A stretch of 64,000 nucleotides of DNA, taken from NCBI RefSeq assembly GCF_026262505.1, contig NC_067208.1, forward strand, positions 15,447,962 to 15,511,961. Direction: 5' to 3'. Both the position numbers and the translations under genes were made by a program. Under the pieces are notes generated by a model that had not been told where the DNA came from, made no database searches, and was given only the letters and a program-made list of their open reading frames with translations. This DNA comes from Trichomonas vaginalis G3. Taxonomy: Eukaryota > Parabasalia > Trichomonadida > Trichomonadidae. Below, one piece after another: positions 28,487 through 36,594 of this stretch. The stretch's first letter is position 1, and each line of letters begins with the position of its first letter.

Positions 28487-28966
28487 ATGGTAGCTTGGGC
28501 AGCTTTAGGCGCAATGGGAACAAAAGCATTAGCATTTGGAGCAAAAGCACTTGGAGCTTATGACGCAGTAAATAAAATGAGTGGAGGAAGGGTTTCAAAG
28601 ACATTAGATGCAAATAAAGGAAAGATTGGAGGCTGGGTTGCAAAGAAGTTAAGATTAAATAAAATAGGGCTCATAAATAAAGCATCCAATTTGGTTGCGA
28701 CTGAGTCAGAAAATGCTTTAGGAAAGGACGATGAGTTTGCAAAACACGCAAAAGACTTTAATGACCAGATGAAAGGTGAAACAATGCATTTAAATAGAGT
28801 CGATGGAACTAAAGAAAATGTTTCTTCTCCACCAGCGGTTTATCCATACGGACCTTATGGAATGTATGGAAACCCTTATGAACGACCATTTGACCCATTG
28901 ACTGGTGGAAGTAATTGTATCATTATGGACGAAGAAGAAAGACAGTCAAGTTGGAGACAGACGTGA
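28487..28966 (+). CDS. Gly/Ala-rich amphipathic virion-type protein of Maverick B (159 aa)
   Basis: The N-terminus MVAWAALGAMGTKALAFGAK is hydrophobic and glycine-rich, followed by a basic KLRLNKIGLINKAS segment. A Pro/Tyr/Gly-rich tail (YPYGPYGMYGNPYERP) comes next, and the protein ends in a charged EEERQSSWRQT. The layout is like the 5077/57528 protein of Maverick A, so it may be the functional equivalent, a membrane-active or minor core protein (inference). It is last in a run of three coupled genes before the right TIR. Confidence 0.62.
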   Translation: MVAWAALGAMGTKALAFGAKALGAYDAVNKMSGGRVSKTLDANKGKIGGWVAKKLRLNKIGLINKASNLVATESENALGKDDEFAKHAKDFNDQMKGETMHLNRVDGTKENVSSPPAVYPYGPYGMYGNPYERPFDPLTGGSNCIIMDEEERQSSWRQT

Positions 28967-28996
28967 AGAAAGCAACTAAAAAGAAACCAAGGAAGA

Positions 28997-29658
28997 GAGT
29001 TATAAAGCAATGAATTCAACAGGGTAGAAATGAGGTTAGAAATCGGGTTAGAAATCGGGTTAGATCTCACCACTTCACCTAAATTTATTTTTTGTGCTAT
29101 GTTTTCATACGTGTGAGGGTGGTGATATCATTTATTTTTTATTTTATTTTTTAAAATTATTTTTATTTTATTTGGATGTAATGACAGAACAAAAGCAACT
29201 CATACAAATCAAAACATATAACAAACATACATTTAAACATTTATTCTTCCTTCCTGAGCATAACATGTTCTTTCAAATACATCCGAGACCAGTTGACTTT
29301 TCATTGACTGTTTATAAAGATAGAAATAGTTATATCATTAAACCATACGATGACGAAGGTAAGTTATGTAAATTGTACGTTAAGAAGTTAGAGAAAGTTT
29401 ATGGCTTCAAGTATGACTACAATAGGGTTAACACTGATGATGAAGATATTGAGGAAAATTTATGAGAACATTAGTGAAGTTGTTAGTGAGAACGATAGTG
29501 AGGTGAAATTGTTGGCGGCTTTGTAAATATTTAAGGTTAAGTTAGTTTTTGCGTTCATGTTGTAAAATATACGTTAACGGTTTTGTAAAGTGTCAAATTC
29601 ACAAGTATTGGGTAAGGTGGAACGCAGTGCCACCATACCCAAGACTTGTATACTAACT
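28997..29658 (-). repeat. Maverick B right terminal inverted repeat
   Basis: About 0.66 kb, the inverted counterpart of 7537-8099. It contains, from the inside out, the palindromic boundary module (about 29005-29080), the whole 94-residue TIR gene (29181-29465) and the non-coding tip ending CTTGTATACTAACT. The two arms look nearly identical wherever they overlap, which suggests recent mobility or gene conversion between the arms. Confidence 0.92.
29181..29465 (+). CDS. TIR-borne small protein of Maverick B (94 aa)
   Basis: Starts MTEQKQLIQIKTYNKHTFKH after a T/A-rich leader and lies wholly inside the right TIR. The last 50 residues (SFTVYKDRNS-like segment, then YDDEGKLCKLYVKKLEKVYG) resemble the end of the A1 HNH protein (RDTDGKYVQILLNKFKKLYG at 30619-31203). 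It could therefore be a stripped-down relative or the target-sensing tail of such a nuclease. A shorter copy sits in the left TIR. Function unknown. Confidence 0.62.
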   Translation: MTEQKQLIQIKTYNKHTFKHLFFLPEHNMFFQIHPRPVDFSLTVYKDRNSYIIKPYDDEGKLCKLYVKKLEKVYGFKYDYNRVNTDDEDIEENL

Positions 29659-29664
29659 AAGAAG
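29659..29664. repeat. Target site duplication of Maverick B, right copy (AAGAAG)
   Basis: This is the direct repeat of 7531-7536. After it the polymerase-like reading frame of A1 resumes as in A2. Confidence 0.93.
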
Positions 29665-30576
29665 TACACAGTTCCACAAGGGGTTGGTATGTTCGGATAC
29701 CAACCTGAACCAGAAGAACTTCCAATGAGGTTGCAAGAACTTCAAGATGCTATAAACAAACTTCCATTGAGACATCTAATTGACGTCAAATTGTATTGGA
29801 GAGCATCTGAGTTAGGTCAGAAGGTTTTATATGAAACAGGTTGCTTCGACGATGTTTATGAGATAACAGGAGAAGTTTCTCAGAAGATAAGAGACTCACT
29901 TGAATTTCCACAAACTGGACCAATTGGTTGCGACAAGTTCGACTCAGATGAAAAGATATACTATGTCGACCTTAACGCTGCATACATGAGGTTTGTCCAA
30001 TATATTCCGACTGGAATTCCAAACGAAGATGGTGAGTTCCCGGGAAGGAACTATACAGTTGGAAAAGTCATACAACAACTGTATGATATTAGGAAAGCTT
30101 CAAACCCCAAACTTGCAATGACACTCAAATTGCTTATGAATTCGACATGGGGATATTCCATTAAGAAACCTCAAGAGATGAAGAGTAAACATTATGAGAA
30201 GGTCGACAACTTTGTTGAAAGGTTTTCTCCTTTTGTTTTGAAGTACGAATTCACTCAAGGTCAAAGTGGCTTAGTAACCACATTAAAACCTATTGTCGAA
30301 CATTGGTCTTACCCTCAGTTCGCAAAGGCAGTACTTGACAACTACAACAAATTCTTCTCCGAAGTCAAATCCAAAGTGAAGGTTTACTATGAGAACATTG
30401 ACGCACTCATGACGAACGAAGAAGGATACAACAAACTCATTGAAATGGGAATGGTCGGTGAAAAGATGGGCTGTTTTAAGCTAGATAAGGTATTTTCCGA
30501 AGTTCATGTCCTCTCCAAGCGTAAGTACTGGGGTGTTAAAGAAGATGGTGAAATAGTTAAACATTGCATGAAGTAA
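29665..30576 (+). pseudogene. Divergent PolB-like gene of A1, right part
   Basis: Continuation after Maverick B of the gene begun at 6296. The piece corresponds to the palm half of the A2 protein, from KYTVPQGVGMFGYQP to IKHCMK-like ends. It holds the three polymerase-like palm blocks (YYVDLNAAYMRF, TLKLLMNSTWGYS, VYYENIDALMT). The piece reads open but lacks its 5' half because of the nested element. Confidence 0.85.
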
Positions 30577-30618
30577 AAACGTTTTTAAAAAAGTGACATT
30601 CTTTTTATTTTATTTGAA

Positions 30619-31203
30619 ATGTACGCTGAGTTTGTTGGAGAAGACCGTTGGGAAACTTGTTTGTTAGATGAGAAATATGAAATTCACTGTTGTGAGTCAT
30701 TTGAAGTCAGAAACAAAAAGACAAAAAGAGTTTTAAGCGAATGGGAGCGAAATGACGGATATGCTATTATGAAGATGGGTGGAAAACACTATCTTAAACA
30801 TGTTGTCATTGCAACTCATTTTATACTGAATCCTAACAATTTACCTTTTGTAGACCATATAAACCATATAAGAAACGACAATAGACTTGAAAACTTACGT
30901 TGGGTCACTCGTTCTGAAAACAATAAGAACAAAGGCAAATTTGGAGATATTGTATTCGAATTTGTCGACGAACTAGAAGATGAAACAATTGAAATTACAG
31001 ACTATGGCAAGCATACGTTTGAGTTTTACTACTATAGCGAAGAACAAGACTCTTTCTACTTTTATACCGGCGTAAAATATAGGAAATTACAAGTATATTT
31101 TACTAAGGCGGGCTATGCTTATGTAAACACTAGAGATACAGATGGAAAATACGTTCAAATACTTCTTAACAAATTCAAGAAGCTATATGGCATACCATTT
31201 TAA
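30619..31203 (+). CDS. HNH homing-endonuclease-like protein (194 aa, A1 cargo)
   Basis: The HNH signature is clear: LPFVDHINHIRNDNRLENLR followed by WVTRSENNKNK (residues about 75-105). An N-terminal part resembling NUMOD-type DNA-binding strands (YEIHCCESFEVRNKKTKRVL) precedes it. This is the standard layout of phage and viral free-standing homing endonucleases, which cut DNA lacking the gene. The C-terminal 80 residues form a separate domain similar to the TIR-borne protein of Maverick B. It lies immediately after the polymerase-like gene and is absent from that spot in A2, consistent with mobile cargo. The frame looks whole. Confidence 0.87.
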   Translation: MYAEFVGEDRWETCLLDEKYEIHCCESFEVRNKKTKRVLSEWERNDGYAIMKMGGKHYLKHVVIATHFILNPNNLPFVDHINHIRNDNRLENLRWVTRSENNKNKGKFGDIVFEFVDELEDETIEITDYGKHTFEFYYYSEEQDSFYFYTGVKYRKLQVYFTKAGYAYVNTRDTDGKYVQILLNKFKKLYGIPF

Positions 31204-31228
31204 AACAATATATTTTTACATATATTAA

Positions 31229-32089
31229 ATGCTTCAGGTTGAAAAACAAAGAACAAAAATAGCAGATACAAAACCGTTAGACTATATCTTTACAAATGCT
31301 GGTAGGACTATTTCAGATGAAGAAATTTCATCCCGAACATACAGGTTTGACTATCCAATTTGTTGGCTTCAAAGTCCTTCAGATGCAAAGGCAATAGGAT
31401 TTAGAAGAGTTTTGTTTTCAAATAGAACTAACGCATTTATGTTCGCAGTATATTTTCATGGGCAGTATAAAGGTCCTGATGGTCTAATAGACAAATTTGA
31501 CGAAATGAGAATCTTTACAGTTCGTTCAGACGAAAGTCTTGAGAAAACTCTAGATGACTTTCAAACTCAAATGAACAAATATTATTGGGAATTTCAAGAA
31601 AAATACGACTTTTTACTAAATGGAACATACTATCTGAAACTAGAATATGACAAGATGAACTCCACCGTTTCATTTCAAAAGATTGAAATTAACCCTCCAA
31701 GAGATACAGAGTTTTTATTTTGGGAAGTAGACAAACGTTCTTGGGCACAATTTCTTCGGTTACTAAACCAGAACGAACCATTACCACCAGATGGTCCATT
31801 TAAATTTATACTTCCACCAGCAGATTTGATGGTTTATAGAAACGTGTTTGACCCTCAAAATGTTATGTGTCATGCAAGTTTCAGTTCAAGCAACAATAGT
31901 TTTCTATGTATTGGTAAGGACTTTTATGACTTTGCTTCTAAATTCTACGAACCACCTAGTAACAGTTTCTCTGACTTTCAAGTTTGGTTCACAACAAATG
32001 GTGTGCAACATATTATTCCATTGTACTATGACTTTTATCTCGAATTGTCTTTCATATATAACTACGGAAAAGTGCTGAAAAAGTATTGA
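31229..32089 (+). CDS. Structural-family-1 paralogue (286 aa, A1)
   Basis: Starts MLQVEKQRTKIADTKPLDYI and keeps the family block FDYPICWLQSPSDAKAIGFR. The C-terminus is FSDFQVWFTTNGVQHIIPLY and then YDFYLELSFIYNYGK. It is a diverged paralogue of 53890-54738 within the same element type, not a recent duplicate. A TTTTTACATATATTAA leader precedes the ATG. It is probably a minor structural protein; family function is inferred. The frame looks whole. Confidence 0.7.
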   Translation: MLQVEKQRTKIADTKPLDYIFTNAGRTISDEEISSRTYRFDYPICWLQSPSDAKAIGFRRVLFSNRTNAFMFAVYFHGQYKGPDGLIDKFDEMRIFTVRSDESLEKTLDDFQTQMNKYYWEFQEKYDFLLNGTYYLKLEYDKMNSTVSFQKIEINPPRDTEFLFWEVDKRSWAQFLRLLNQNEPLPPDGPFKFILPPADLMVYRNVFDPQNVMCHASFSSSNNSFLCIGKDFYDFASKFYEPPSNSFSDFQVWFTTNGVQHIIPLYYDFYLELSFIYNYGKVLKKY

Positions 32090-32201
32090 ATGTGAAGATA
32101 TTAGAAAATAACATTTTTTCGAACATCGTAGAAAACTCATGAAAACAATTTATTTTTGACACTTTCACAAAAAACATAAAAAGTGAGTTAAAATGAGATG
32201 T

Positions 32202-32567
32202 TTACTGAACTGGTTGGATGTCGCCTTCTGAGGTTATGTAGAACGGCTGACCCGAGAAGTGGAACAGTGCTCTGAGAATTTGGTTCATTCTTGGGAAAGG
32301 GTTCTCTCTGTTTGGAAGTAGTATCCAAGGACGCTTGGCAAAGAACTTTATAATGGCTTCCTTCTTTGCTTGCTTTATGTCGTCGAAAGGAGTGCCTTCT
32401 GGTACCTCAATTGGAATTCCAGTCGAAGTCTCGAGATTCAAGGCAGCCCTTCCCGTTATCCAACCGTTAACAAGCTTGCCTTTTACATTCTGCCTGAGGA
32501 AGTCTTTAACAAGCTCGTTAATTTCAATTAGGTAAATTGCCTCGTCGGTAGGTTCGACCTCGACCAT
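32202..32567 (-). CDS. Conserved 121-aa Maverick A protein (A1)
   Basis: Function is not recognised. It contains DEAIYLIEINELVKDFLRQN, the invariant stretch GRAALNLETSTGIPIEVP, a helix DDIKQAKKEAIIKFFAKRPW and the end FHFSGQPFYITSEGDIQPVQ. The A2 counterpart (62841-63215) diverges in the helices but keeps the GRAALNLETSTGIPI and C-terminal blocks, so those carry the function. It is divergent from the Pro/Gln-rich gene over a repeat-filled spacer. Confidence 0.7.
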   Translation of the reverse strand: MVEVEPTDEAIYLIEINELVKDFLRQNVKGKLVNGWITGRAALNLETSTGIPIEVPEGTPFDDIKQAKKEAIIKFFAKRPWILLPNRENPFPRMNQILRALFHFSGQPFYITSEGDIQPVQ

Positions 32568-32655
32568 TGCTACTGTCAGAAAAAGTACTGCTACTGTCAG
32601 AAAAAGTACTGCTACTGTCAGAAAAAGTACTGCTACTGTCAGTAAAAGTACTGCT
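32568..32655. repeat. 21-bp tandem repeats in a divergent intergenic region (A1)
   Basis: About four copies of a 21-base unit built on GCTACTGTCAGAAAAAGTAC lie between the 121-aa gene (minus) and the Pro/Gln-rich gene (plus). Each unit contains an AGTACT-like palindromic core at the joint. The period equals two DNA turns. The A2 equivalent (63216-63430) has a similar period with unrelated sequence. Confidence 0.85.
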
Positions 32656-32704
32656 AGTAGCAGAGATTTTTATCGTTGTGGTCCGACGGTTAGGACACAA
32701 ACGA

Positions 32705-33043
32705 ATGTCCGACGTCCCACCAACCGAGTCCATTCCCAAACCAGAGGAACCTAAAGAACCACAACAGTCTCCTCAGCAACCTCAGTTCCAGCAAGTACCT
32801 CCGAATTACTACCAATTTCCACCTCAAGGTTACTACCCACCACAAGGCTTCCCGAACTACCCTCCTCAGCCTATGCCTTACTTCCCCAACCCTTGGTTGT
32901 TCCAGCAAGCTCCACCCCAGCAATTCCAATTCCAATCTCAATCGAAGAGAGACCAAGACTTCGAAGAAGGTCTGAACCGCTTACGCAAAGAGTATGCTAC
33001 AGCTCCAATTGAGAGAAAGTTGTTCCCGGACCAAAAAATATAA
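32705..33043 (+). CDS. Pro/Gln/Tyr-rich protein (112 aa, A1 version)
   Basis: Starts MSDVPPTESIPKPEEPKEPQ. The first 80 residues are low-complexity Pro/Gln/Tyr (PPNYYQFPPQGYYPPQGFPN type). A charged segment (SKRDQDFEEGLNRLRKEYAT) follows. In A2 the equivalent gene (63439 onward) continues past that segment into a globular region and off the window; the A1 version is much shorter and ends where the accessory cassette region begins. It may therefore be a remnant in A1. Confidence 0.6.
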   Translation: MSDVPPTESIPKPEEPKEPQQSPQQPQFQQVPPNYYQFPPQGYYPPQGFPNYPPQPMPYFPNPWLFQQAPPQQFQFQSQSKRDQDFEEGLNRLRKEYATAPIERKLFPDQKI

Positions 33044-33108
33044 TTTAGGTGAAGAGGTGAGATTTCACCTCTTTTTTCACCCTCTTGAATTTTCATGAAT
33101 TTTATATA
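33044..33108. repeat. Palindromic boundary module 1 (A1)
   Basis: Contains the hairpin GAGGTGAGATTTCACCTC, flanked by TTAGGTGAA on one side and CCCTCTTGAATTTTCATGAA on the other. It belongs to the same family as the modules in Maverick B's TIRs and beside the 313-aa gene. Confidence 0.75.
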
Positions 33109-33109
33109 T

Positions 33110-33450
33110 TAATGTTTTCGTTAAGCCACTTTGTGCCGTCAGTCAGTCAGTCAGTCAGTTTAGGAAAGACTTTAGAAAGTTGTTGGAAAATAAGTCCTGG
33201 GAAGAGTATTATAAGGCATTTTGTGAAGAATATAGCAACCGCCGGAATTCGGACTGTTGCTTTTTATACAAAATTCATGCAGGAAATTCTTGAGTTTTGG
33301 TTGAAAGAATACGGTGGAGCCAAAAGTGGCTCGACCTCAAAACAAGCATTTTATGAGCTTACTAAGGGCGTTATAAATGAATTCAAAGGTATTTACATAC
33401 ATCCTGACCTCGTTCATTTTGTTGCTGAATTCAGCAAAAATAATGTTTAG
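33110..33450 (+). pseudogene. Small degraded cassette between two boundary modules
   Basis: Coding-like fragments include YTKFMQEILEFWLKEYGGAK and TKGVINEFKGIYIHPDLVHF. A CAGT-type microsatellite (GTCAGTCAGTCAGTCAG) lies at about 33139-33160. No family is recognised. It looks broken, with about one or two breaks, and is bracketed by palindromic modules on both sides. Confidence 0.4.
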
Positions 33451-33516
33451 GGTAGATGGTTAGATCTAACCTCATTTCTACCCTCATTTCTACCCTCTTG
33501 AATTTTCATGAATTTC
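33450..33516. repeat. Palindromic boundary module 2 (A1)
   Basis: GGTTAGATCTAACC core with CTACCC repeats and the same CCCTCTTGAATTTTCATGAA right edge as module 1. It immediately precedes the 33585 cassette. Confidence 0.75.
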
Positions 33517-33584
33517 CTTAAGATAGAAAAAATAAAGTTAGTTTTATTTTTATTTATTTTTTTATTTTGTATAAAAGAACAGAA

Positions 33585-34517
33585 ATGTCAACAATCGGCA
33601 CAACAACAATTCAAACAACAGCACCAAACTCGTTAGTCATGAATCCAACATCTATGTTAGTAGAAATGAAAAGCTTCATTCCTTCTTCATTTACTTTCGA
33701 AACAGAAATACAAAGAATAAAGCAGGAACTTTAACAAGTAATTTAGACTGTAGTGCGAAAGATGAAACAAATGAACAGTATCTTTATGAAATGGAGGACC
33801 TCATCGACCATTTACCTAAACTACCTGAAATTCAGCAGCAAAAACTAACTATTCCTGAATTCGACGAAATTGAAGTCAAAGCAACTGACTCAGTAGAAAT
33901 AAAGAAGTTCATACGAAAGGTAAATTATGAGTTTCTAGGATATCATTGCAACCATAAAGTTATGGACAAAGATTGCGACATGGTATATAAGAACATCTCT
34001 GACATATATAAATCGGGGGTTTAAGACATACGACAACTTTGTTTCATTAGCTGCAAAATGTGTATGGCAGATAAGAGATAAAGATAGAAGAGGTAAGGTA
34101 TGGAATGAACAGATAAAACCAACTGCTTCAGATTTAAAGAAAACCATTGACGCCTTGGTTGTTTTAGCAGGTAAGGTTTCAGAATATAACGCAAAAATGA
34201 ATCCGCAATGTTCTAAATGTAAAGCAGCAATTAGGAAATATAACTATTCAGTAAAAGAGATAGAAAGAATGAGAAACGACTATGCAGATTTAAAGAGGGA
34301 GGCAGAGAAGCCGGTAGAAAATAAAATGAACATGTTAGAATTTCTGAACAAAAACTATCCAACTGCTGACGATTTCCTATTATCTGATGTCAAGAAGAAG
34401 TATAAAGAAACTTTCGGCATTGTTAAAATTTTTGATGTACTAAAAGAAGAAATTGAAGCTACGAAATTGTTTAGGATTTCAAATATACATCGTACAATTC
34501 ATGTAAAACGCTTGTGA
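33585..34517 (+). pseudogene. Copy of the 313-aa Cys-pair accessory gene (A1, looks broken)
   Basis: Starts MSTIGTTTIQTTAPNSLVMN and follows the Maverick B gene 18397-19338 along its length, keeping the CSKCKAAIRKYNYS pair and the KIFDVLKEEIEATKLFRISN end. Identity between two otherwise different Maverick types suggests exchange of this cassette between them. It looks broken, with about two breaks, and lies between palindromic modules. Confidence 0.72.
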
Positions 34518-34859
34518 AAAAAAGAGGTGAAAAATTAGGTGAAAAAAGAGGTGAAATCTCACCTCTTCACCTAAAATATATTTTTATTGAATTCAGCAAC
34601 AAAATTCTGAGTAAAATAATTTTTAGGGCATGTGTCAAACCGTTGAGTTTTCACAAAATTTAAAAAATAACGTTTACCATGTGAAACGTTTATAAAATAA
34701 CTGGGGTAGAAAAGAGGTTAGATATCGGGTTAGATCTAACCATCTACCCTAAAATATATTTTTATTGAATTCAGCACAAAAATAATGAATTTCATTAGTT
34801 AGAAAAATAAAGTTAGTTTTATTTTTATTTATTTTTTTATCCGGAATATAAAGACAGTA
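34513..34859. repeat. Two boundary modules in a gene-free spacer (A1)
   Basis: No gene is seen here. Module 3 (about 34513-34595) has GAGGTGAAATCTCACCTC and repeated AGAGGTGAAAAA. Module 4 (about 34703-34790) has GGGTTAGATCTAACCATC and a TGAATTCAGCA edge. Both are in the opposite orientation to modules 1 and 2, so the cassette between is bracketed by inverted copies. The rest is AT-rich leader for the KilA-N gene. Confidence 0.72.
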
Positions 34860-35666
34860 ATGTCAACATCAGAGAACACAACAACAGTTATAGTCTATGA
34901 AGCTATAAATGAAGAATACGAGTACATACAGTATAACAAACAGTTACGTCTCATTCGTTCAGTCAAAGATGACATGTTCCAAATGCAAAGTATAATGAAT
35001 GCTCTTCGTTCTACAAAGCAAGCATATCATTGGTTTGAAAACCAACAGACAAAAGAACTTTTAGAAGAATTTCCTCATATGATTGCTTCCCTCGGAAAAC
35101 CGAGAGAAGAGATTCCGTACGAAAATCGCAAGAATTTGGCACCTGGTTTGAAAGGTTATTATGTTCATAGACTTTTAGTAAACGCTGTAGCAATGTGGAC
35201 TTCACCTCGTTATGCTTGTTATATTTTCATGATGTTAGATGAACTATATAAAGCAGAACGTGGAGAGATGGAAAACAAGCTTGAAGCAAAAGACAAAAGC
35301 ATTCAGAAAAGAATACCACGTTCGGTACCAAAAGGAAAGGAAAAGAACTATAAGTATATGATTTATACTGAAGAGATGGAAAATGAAGAAGATAAAGATA
35401 TGGTTATGTTGCATTTAGTCAGAAGAAACAACAAAAGCTTTTACGACCTTGCTAAGATTTACAAATCTGACAGAAATTGGTTCTATCGCGAAAACTTACC
35501 GATTTCAATGACACCGAATGAAGATGTGAAACAAATAGTTCAAGATACGTTACCTCAAACACACTATGATATTAAAGGTTGTACAATTCTTACCTTCAAA
35601 GAAGATTTGCCATTGTTAAAGGAAAAAATAACAGAGTATTTTGACAACTTCAAACAAGTAGGGTAG
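34860..35666 (+). CDS. KilA-N domain protein (268 aa, A1)
   Basis: Very close homologue of Maverick B's 16759-17604 product. It has the same KilA-N signature (LKGYYVHRLLVNAVAMWTSP, RYACYIFMMLDELYKAE), the lysine-rich linker and the C-terminal FYDLAKIYKSDRNWFYRENL region. The ATG at 34860 follows AATATAAAGACAGTA, which corresponds to codons 2-6 of the B version and helps define the start. Its high similarity to the B gene, against the low similarity of most other A/B genes, points to recent exchange. The frame looks whole. Likely DNA-binding regulator. Confidence 0.83.
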   Translation: MSTSENTTTVIVYEAINEEYEYIQYNKQLRLIRSVKDDMFQMQSIMNALRSTKQAYHWFENQQTKELLEEFPHMIASLGKPREEIPYENRKNLAPGLKGYYVHRLLVNAVAMWTSPRYACYIFMMLDELYKAERGEMENKLEAKDKSIQKRIPRSVPKGKEKNYKYMIYTEEMENEEDKDMVMLHLVRRNNKSFYDLAKIYKSDRNWFYRENLPISMTPNEDVKQIVQDTLPQTHYDIKGCTILTFKEDLPLLKEKITEYFDNFKQVG

Positions 35667-35682
35667 ATGCACTCTTTATTTT

Positions 35683-36558
35683 TCAAGCTTGACCATTTAC
35701 AATTTGAACTTTGTTCGCATAGATATGAATTCTGAAAGAAGTATGAGGGTCTTGTATGACTTTATACTTCTCCCAGAGTTCATGTCTGTCAAACTTACCT
35801 GCCATGGACTCTTTCATAAGTTCCATGAAATCGTCTTCGGACAATCCGGGGAAAAGTATAATGTCAGTAAGTATTCTTTTAACATCCTTACTTAAACTCT
35901 TTGCTGTCTGTACACAAATGACAACTGAGATGTTAAAGTGTCTGAGCTTCTTAAGAATTCGACACATATCTTGTTCTCTATTCTTTAACAAAGGATGAGA
36001 GGCGAAATCATCTAAGATAAGAAGACACCTATGAGGGTAAGTCTTCCAATCGTAAGATTGCAATTTCTTCGAAATGTATTCTATCTCTTTCTGTTTGTTT
36101 CTGAAGTGTTTCTTCTCTAATATTCTCTGCATTTCCTCATTAGGTTCTTTAAACTTTGAATTTATATACTCATTTATAGCATTATACTTCAAAACTCTTC
36201 TTTGGTACTTCTTTATCCAATCTAACAACTCAGTATCCTTTATACATACTAACTTAGACTTCTTTATAATATCTTTGAACGAATTGACGGTTTGGTCAAA
36301 TTGACCAGAAGTCGAACAAATAACAACTAACTCATAGAATGGGTTCTTCTCATCTAGTTCTTGTTGTTGTGCAGCCATTTTAAGATAAGTGAAAGTCTTA
36401 CCCGACCCAGTGGTGGCAATTAGACCTGTTATACCATTCTGAGCAAATAAGAACTTGTCATGTATAGGTTTTATCTGAGCATTTTCTAACTTCCTCTTGT
36501 TCTTATTTAAAACATTCTCAAATTTCTTGTCAATGTCAGCAAACTTTTTTTCTAACAT
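35683..36558 (-). CDS. Packaging ATPase (A32/FtsK-HerA type) of A1 (291 aa)
   Basis: Walker A is GLIATTGSGKTFTYLKMAAQ (near residue 40) and Walker B is CLLILDDFASHPLL (near residue 185). The VVICVQTAKSLSK sensor strand follows. This is the genome-packaging motor of the Polinton/large-DNA-virus lineage. The ATG at 36558 is chosen: it follows an AT-rich spacer shared with the divergent 36595 gene, and the frame upstream would overlap that gene. The frame looks whole. Confidence 0.9.
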   Translation of the reverse strand: MLEKKFADIDKKFENVLNKNKRKLENAQIKPIHDKFLFAQNGITGLIATTGSGKTFTYLKMAAQQQELDEKNPFYELVVICSTSGQFDQTVNSFKDIIKKSKLVCIKDTELLDWIKKYQRRVLKYNAINEYINSKFKEPNEEMQRILEKKHFRNKQKEIEYISKKLQSYDWKTYPHRCLLILDDFASHPLLKNREQDMCRILKKLRHFNISVVICVQTAKSLSKDVKRILTDIILFPGLSEDDFMELMKESMAGKFDRHELWEKYKVIQDPHTSFRIHIYANKVQIVNGQA

Positions 36559-36594
36559 ATTTTTAGAAAAATTAAAATTTTTATCTTTTAGAAA

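Larger units (their letters stand above)
7537..29658. mobile_element. Maverick/Polinton B, nested in A1's PolB-like gene
   Basis: This is a 22.1-kb element bounded by long inverted repeats that start AGTTAGTATACAAG and end CTTGTATACTAACT. It is flanked by the 6-bp direct repeat AAGAAG (7531-7536 and 29659-29664). A 6-bp duplication and AG-starting termini are classic for Polintons. The uninterrupted target is visible in A2 at 59975-59980. It encodes a full-length PolB, an integrase, a packaging ATPase, a capsid candidate, minor structural candidates, a fibre and KilA-N genes. Its ends look whole. Several internal genes look broken, with roughly ten breaks in total plus one MITE-like insertion. 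It must be younger than A1. The inverted repeats look nearly identical over their shared length, which also suggests recent insertion. Confidence 0.93.
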
